The notes under the pieces are model-generated. The model was given only the letters and a program-made list of their open reading frames with translations, did no database searches and had not been told where the DNA came from. Positions 63,362 to 64,000 of a stretch of DNA of 64,000 bases are shown here, in pieces. A program made the position numbers and the translations under genes. Within the stretch, counting starts at the first letter, position 1; each line of letters begins with the position of its first letter. The DNA comes from Citrobacter sp. FP75 (GTDB taxonomy: Bacteria > Pseudomonadota > Gammaproteobacteria > Enterobacterales > Enterobacteriaceae), in NCBI RefSeq assembly GCF_018342065.1, contig NZ_JAFDOE010000001.1, positions 434,001 through 498,000 of the forward strand, in the 5' to 3' direction.

Positions 63362-64000
63362 TCAGCCTAAAGCCTGCACCGCTTTTTCCAGCGCGTTGTT
63401 CAACAACTGGCGGTCGTGGCGATACGGAATATCGCTGGCTTCCAGCACGTCCTGAATCACAATGCGGTCGCTAACGCTGGAAGCATCCACTTTTGGTCCG
63501 ACAACCACCGCATCAATGACTTTTTTTCCGACGTACTGTTCAATGATGGTTAGCTTGTCGTTAAGCGTCAGGCTGGCGGCTGGCAGGCTTAATTCACGCC
63601 CCAGATTGCCGATATACACCATTGGAGCCGGAGTGCGTCGCAAAGCCTGCGCCATTTCGTCGAGCAGCAGGATTGGCATCAGGCTGGTATAAAAACTGCC
63701 CGGCCCGATCAGAATTAAATCTGCTTCAGCGATAGCCTCTACCGCTTCGCGCGTAGCCGGCACTTTTGGCGACAGCATCAGCTCCTGAGGAGGGATGGTG
63801 AGCTGATCGATATTCACCTCGCCATAAACCTCATGTCCCTGATCGTCGATAGCCATTAGATCGACCGGCAGCTCAGACATCGGAATTAAATGCGCGTCCA
63901 CTTTCAGTAGACTACGAATTAAATTAATCGCCTCCAGAGGCCGCACGCTCAGGTGATCTAACGCCTTTAACATCAGATTTCCGAGGTTATGTCCGGAAAG
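63362..64000 (-). CDS. ybhK: YvcK/CofD-family protein YbhK (partial)
   Basis: The C-terminal 212 residues of a gluconeogenesis-factor (YvcK)-like protein. About 90 N-terminal residues lie beyond the right edge. The frame stays open to base 64000 and begins [19 protein letters not shown], a conserved family segment. Further marks are [18 protein letters not shown] and [11 protein letters not shown]. Family members bind UDP-sugars and affect cell-wall metabolism. The role of YbhK in enterobacteria is not established. Confidence 0.93.
   Translation of the reverse strand, partial: LSGHNLGNLMLKALDHLSVRPLEAINLIRSLLKVDAHLIPMSELPVDLMAIDDQGHEVYGEVNIDQLTIPPQELMLSPKVPATREAVEAIAEADLILIGPGSFYTSLMPILLLDEMAQALRRTPAPMVYIGNLGRELSLPAASLTLNDKLTIIEQYVGKKVIDAVVVGPKVDASSVSDRIVIQDVLEASDIPYRHDRQLLNNALEKAVQALG

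Overview
The window is a stretch of enterobacterial chromosome. Gene order and protein sequences follow the Escherichia coli and Salmonella map between the suc/cyd and uvrB/ybhK regions. Three things differ from E. coli K-12: a glutamate mutase/methylaspartase cluster left of cydA, a four-gene chb-like cassette between gpmA and galM, and a full hut locus between ybhC and ybhB. Together these suggest Citrobacter or a close relative. The genus is an inference from remembered gene order and was not tested by alignment.

Left part (1-7878, all minus strand): a tightly coupled operon glmS-glmL-glmE-mal-DUF1446-DUF4387, followed after a strong GC hairpin by a DAACS-family carboxylate/amino-acid symporter. 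GlmS and GlmE form the B12-dependent glutamate mutase, GlmL is its reactivation factor, and Mal deaminates 3-methylaspartate to mesaconate. The two DUF proteins are uncharacterised. A 1.2 kb AT-rich non-coding region with a perfect FNR box then leads to cydA.

Middle part: cydABX-ybgE (bd-I oxidase); ybgC-tolQRAB-pal-cpoB (Tol-Pal envelope system); a tRNA cluster (Lys, Val, Lys, broken remnant, Lys, Lys); nadA-pnuC with a NadR box; zitB; ybgS; aroG with a TyrR box; gpmA with a Fur box. The accessory cassette at 24880-29268 encodes a PTS EIIC, an AraC regulator, a GH4 6-phospho-glycosidase and a ChbG-like deacetylase. It looks like a chb operon from which the EIIB and EIIA genes are missing. 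Next come galETKM with both gal operators and the CRP site, modF/modE, acrZ, modABC with its ModE box, ybhA and pgl.

Right part: ybhD diverging from ybhHIJ (an uncharacterised carboxylate module with an aconitase homologue whose Fe-S cysteines are intact), ybhC, hutIGC and hutUH with two copies of a HutC-type operator core, ybhB, bioA/bioBFCD around a BirA operator, uvrB with a LexA box and three DnaA boxes, and ybhK running off the right edge. REP/BIME repeats lie in at least five gaps. I saw no IS element, prophage, integrase or CRISPR array.
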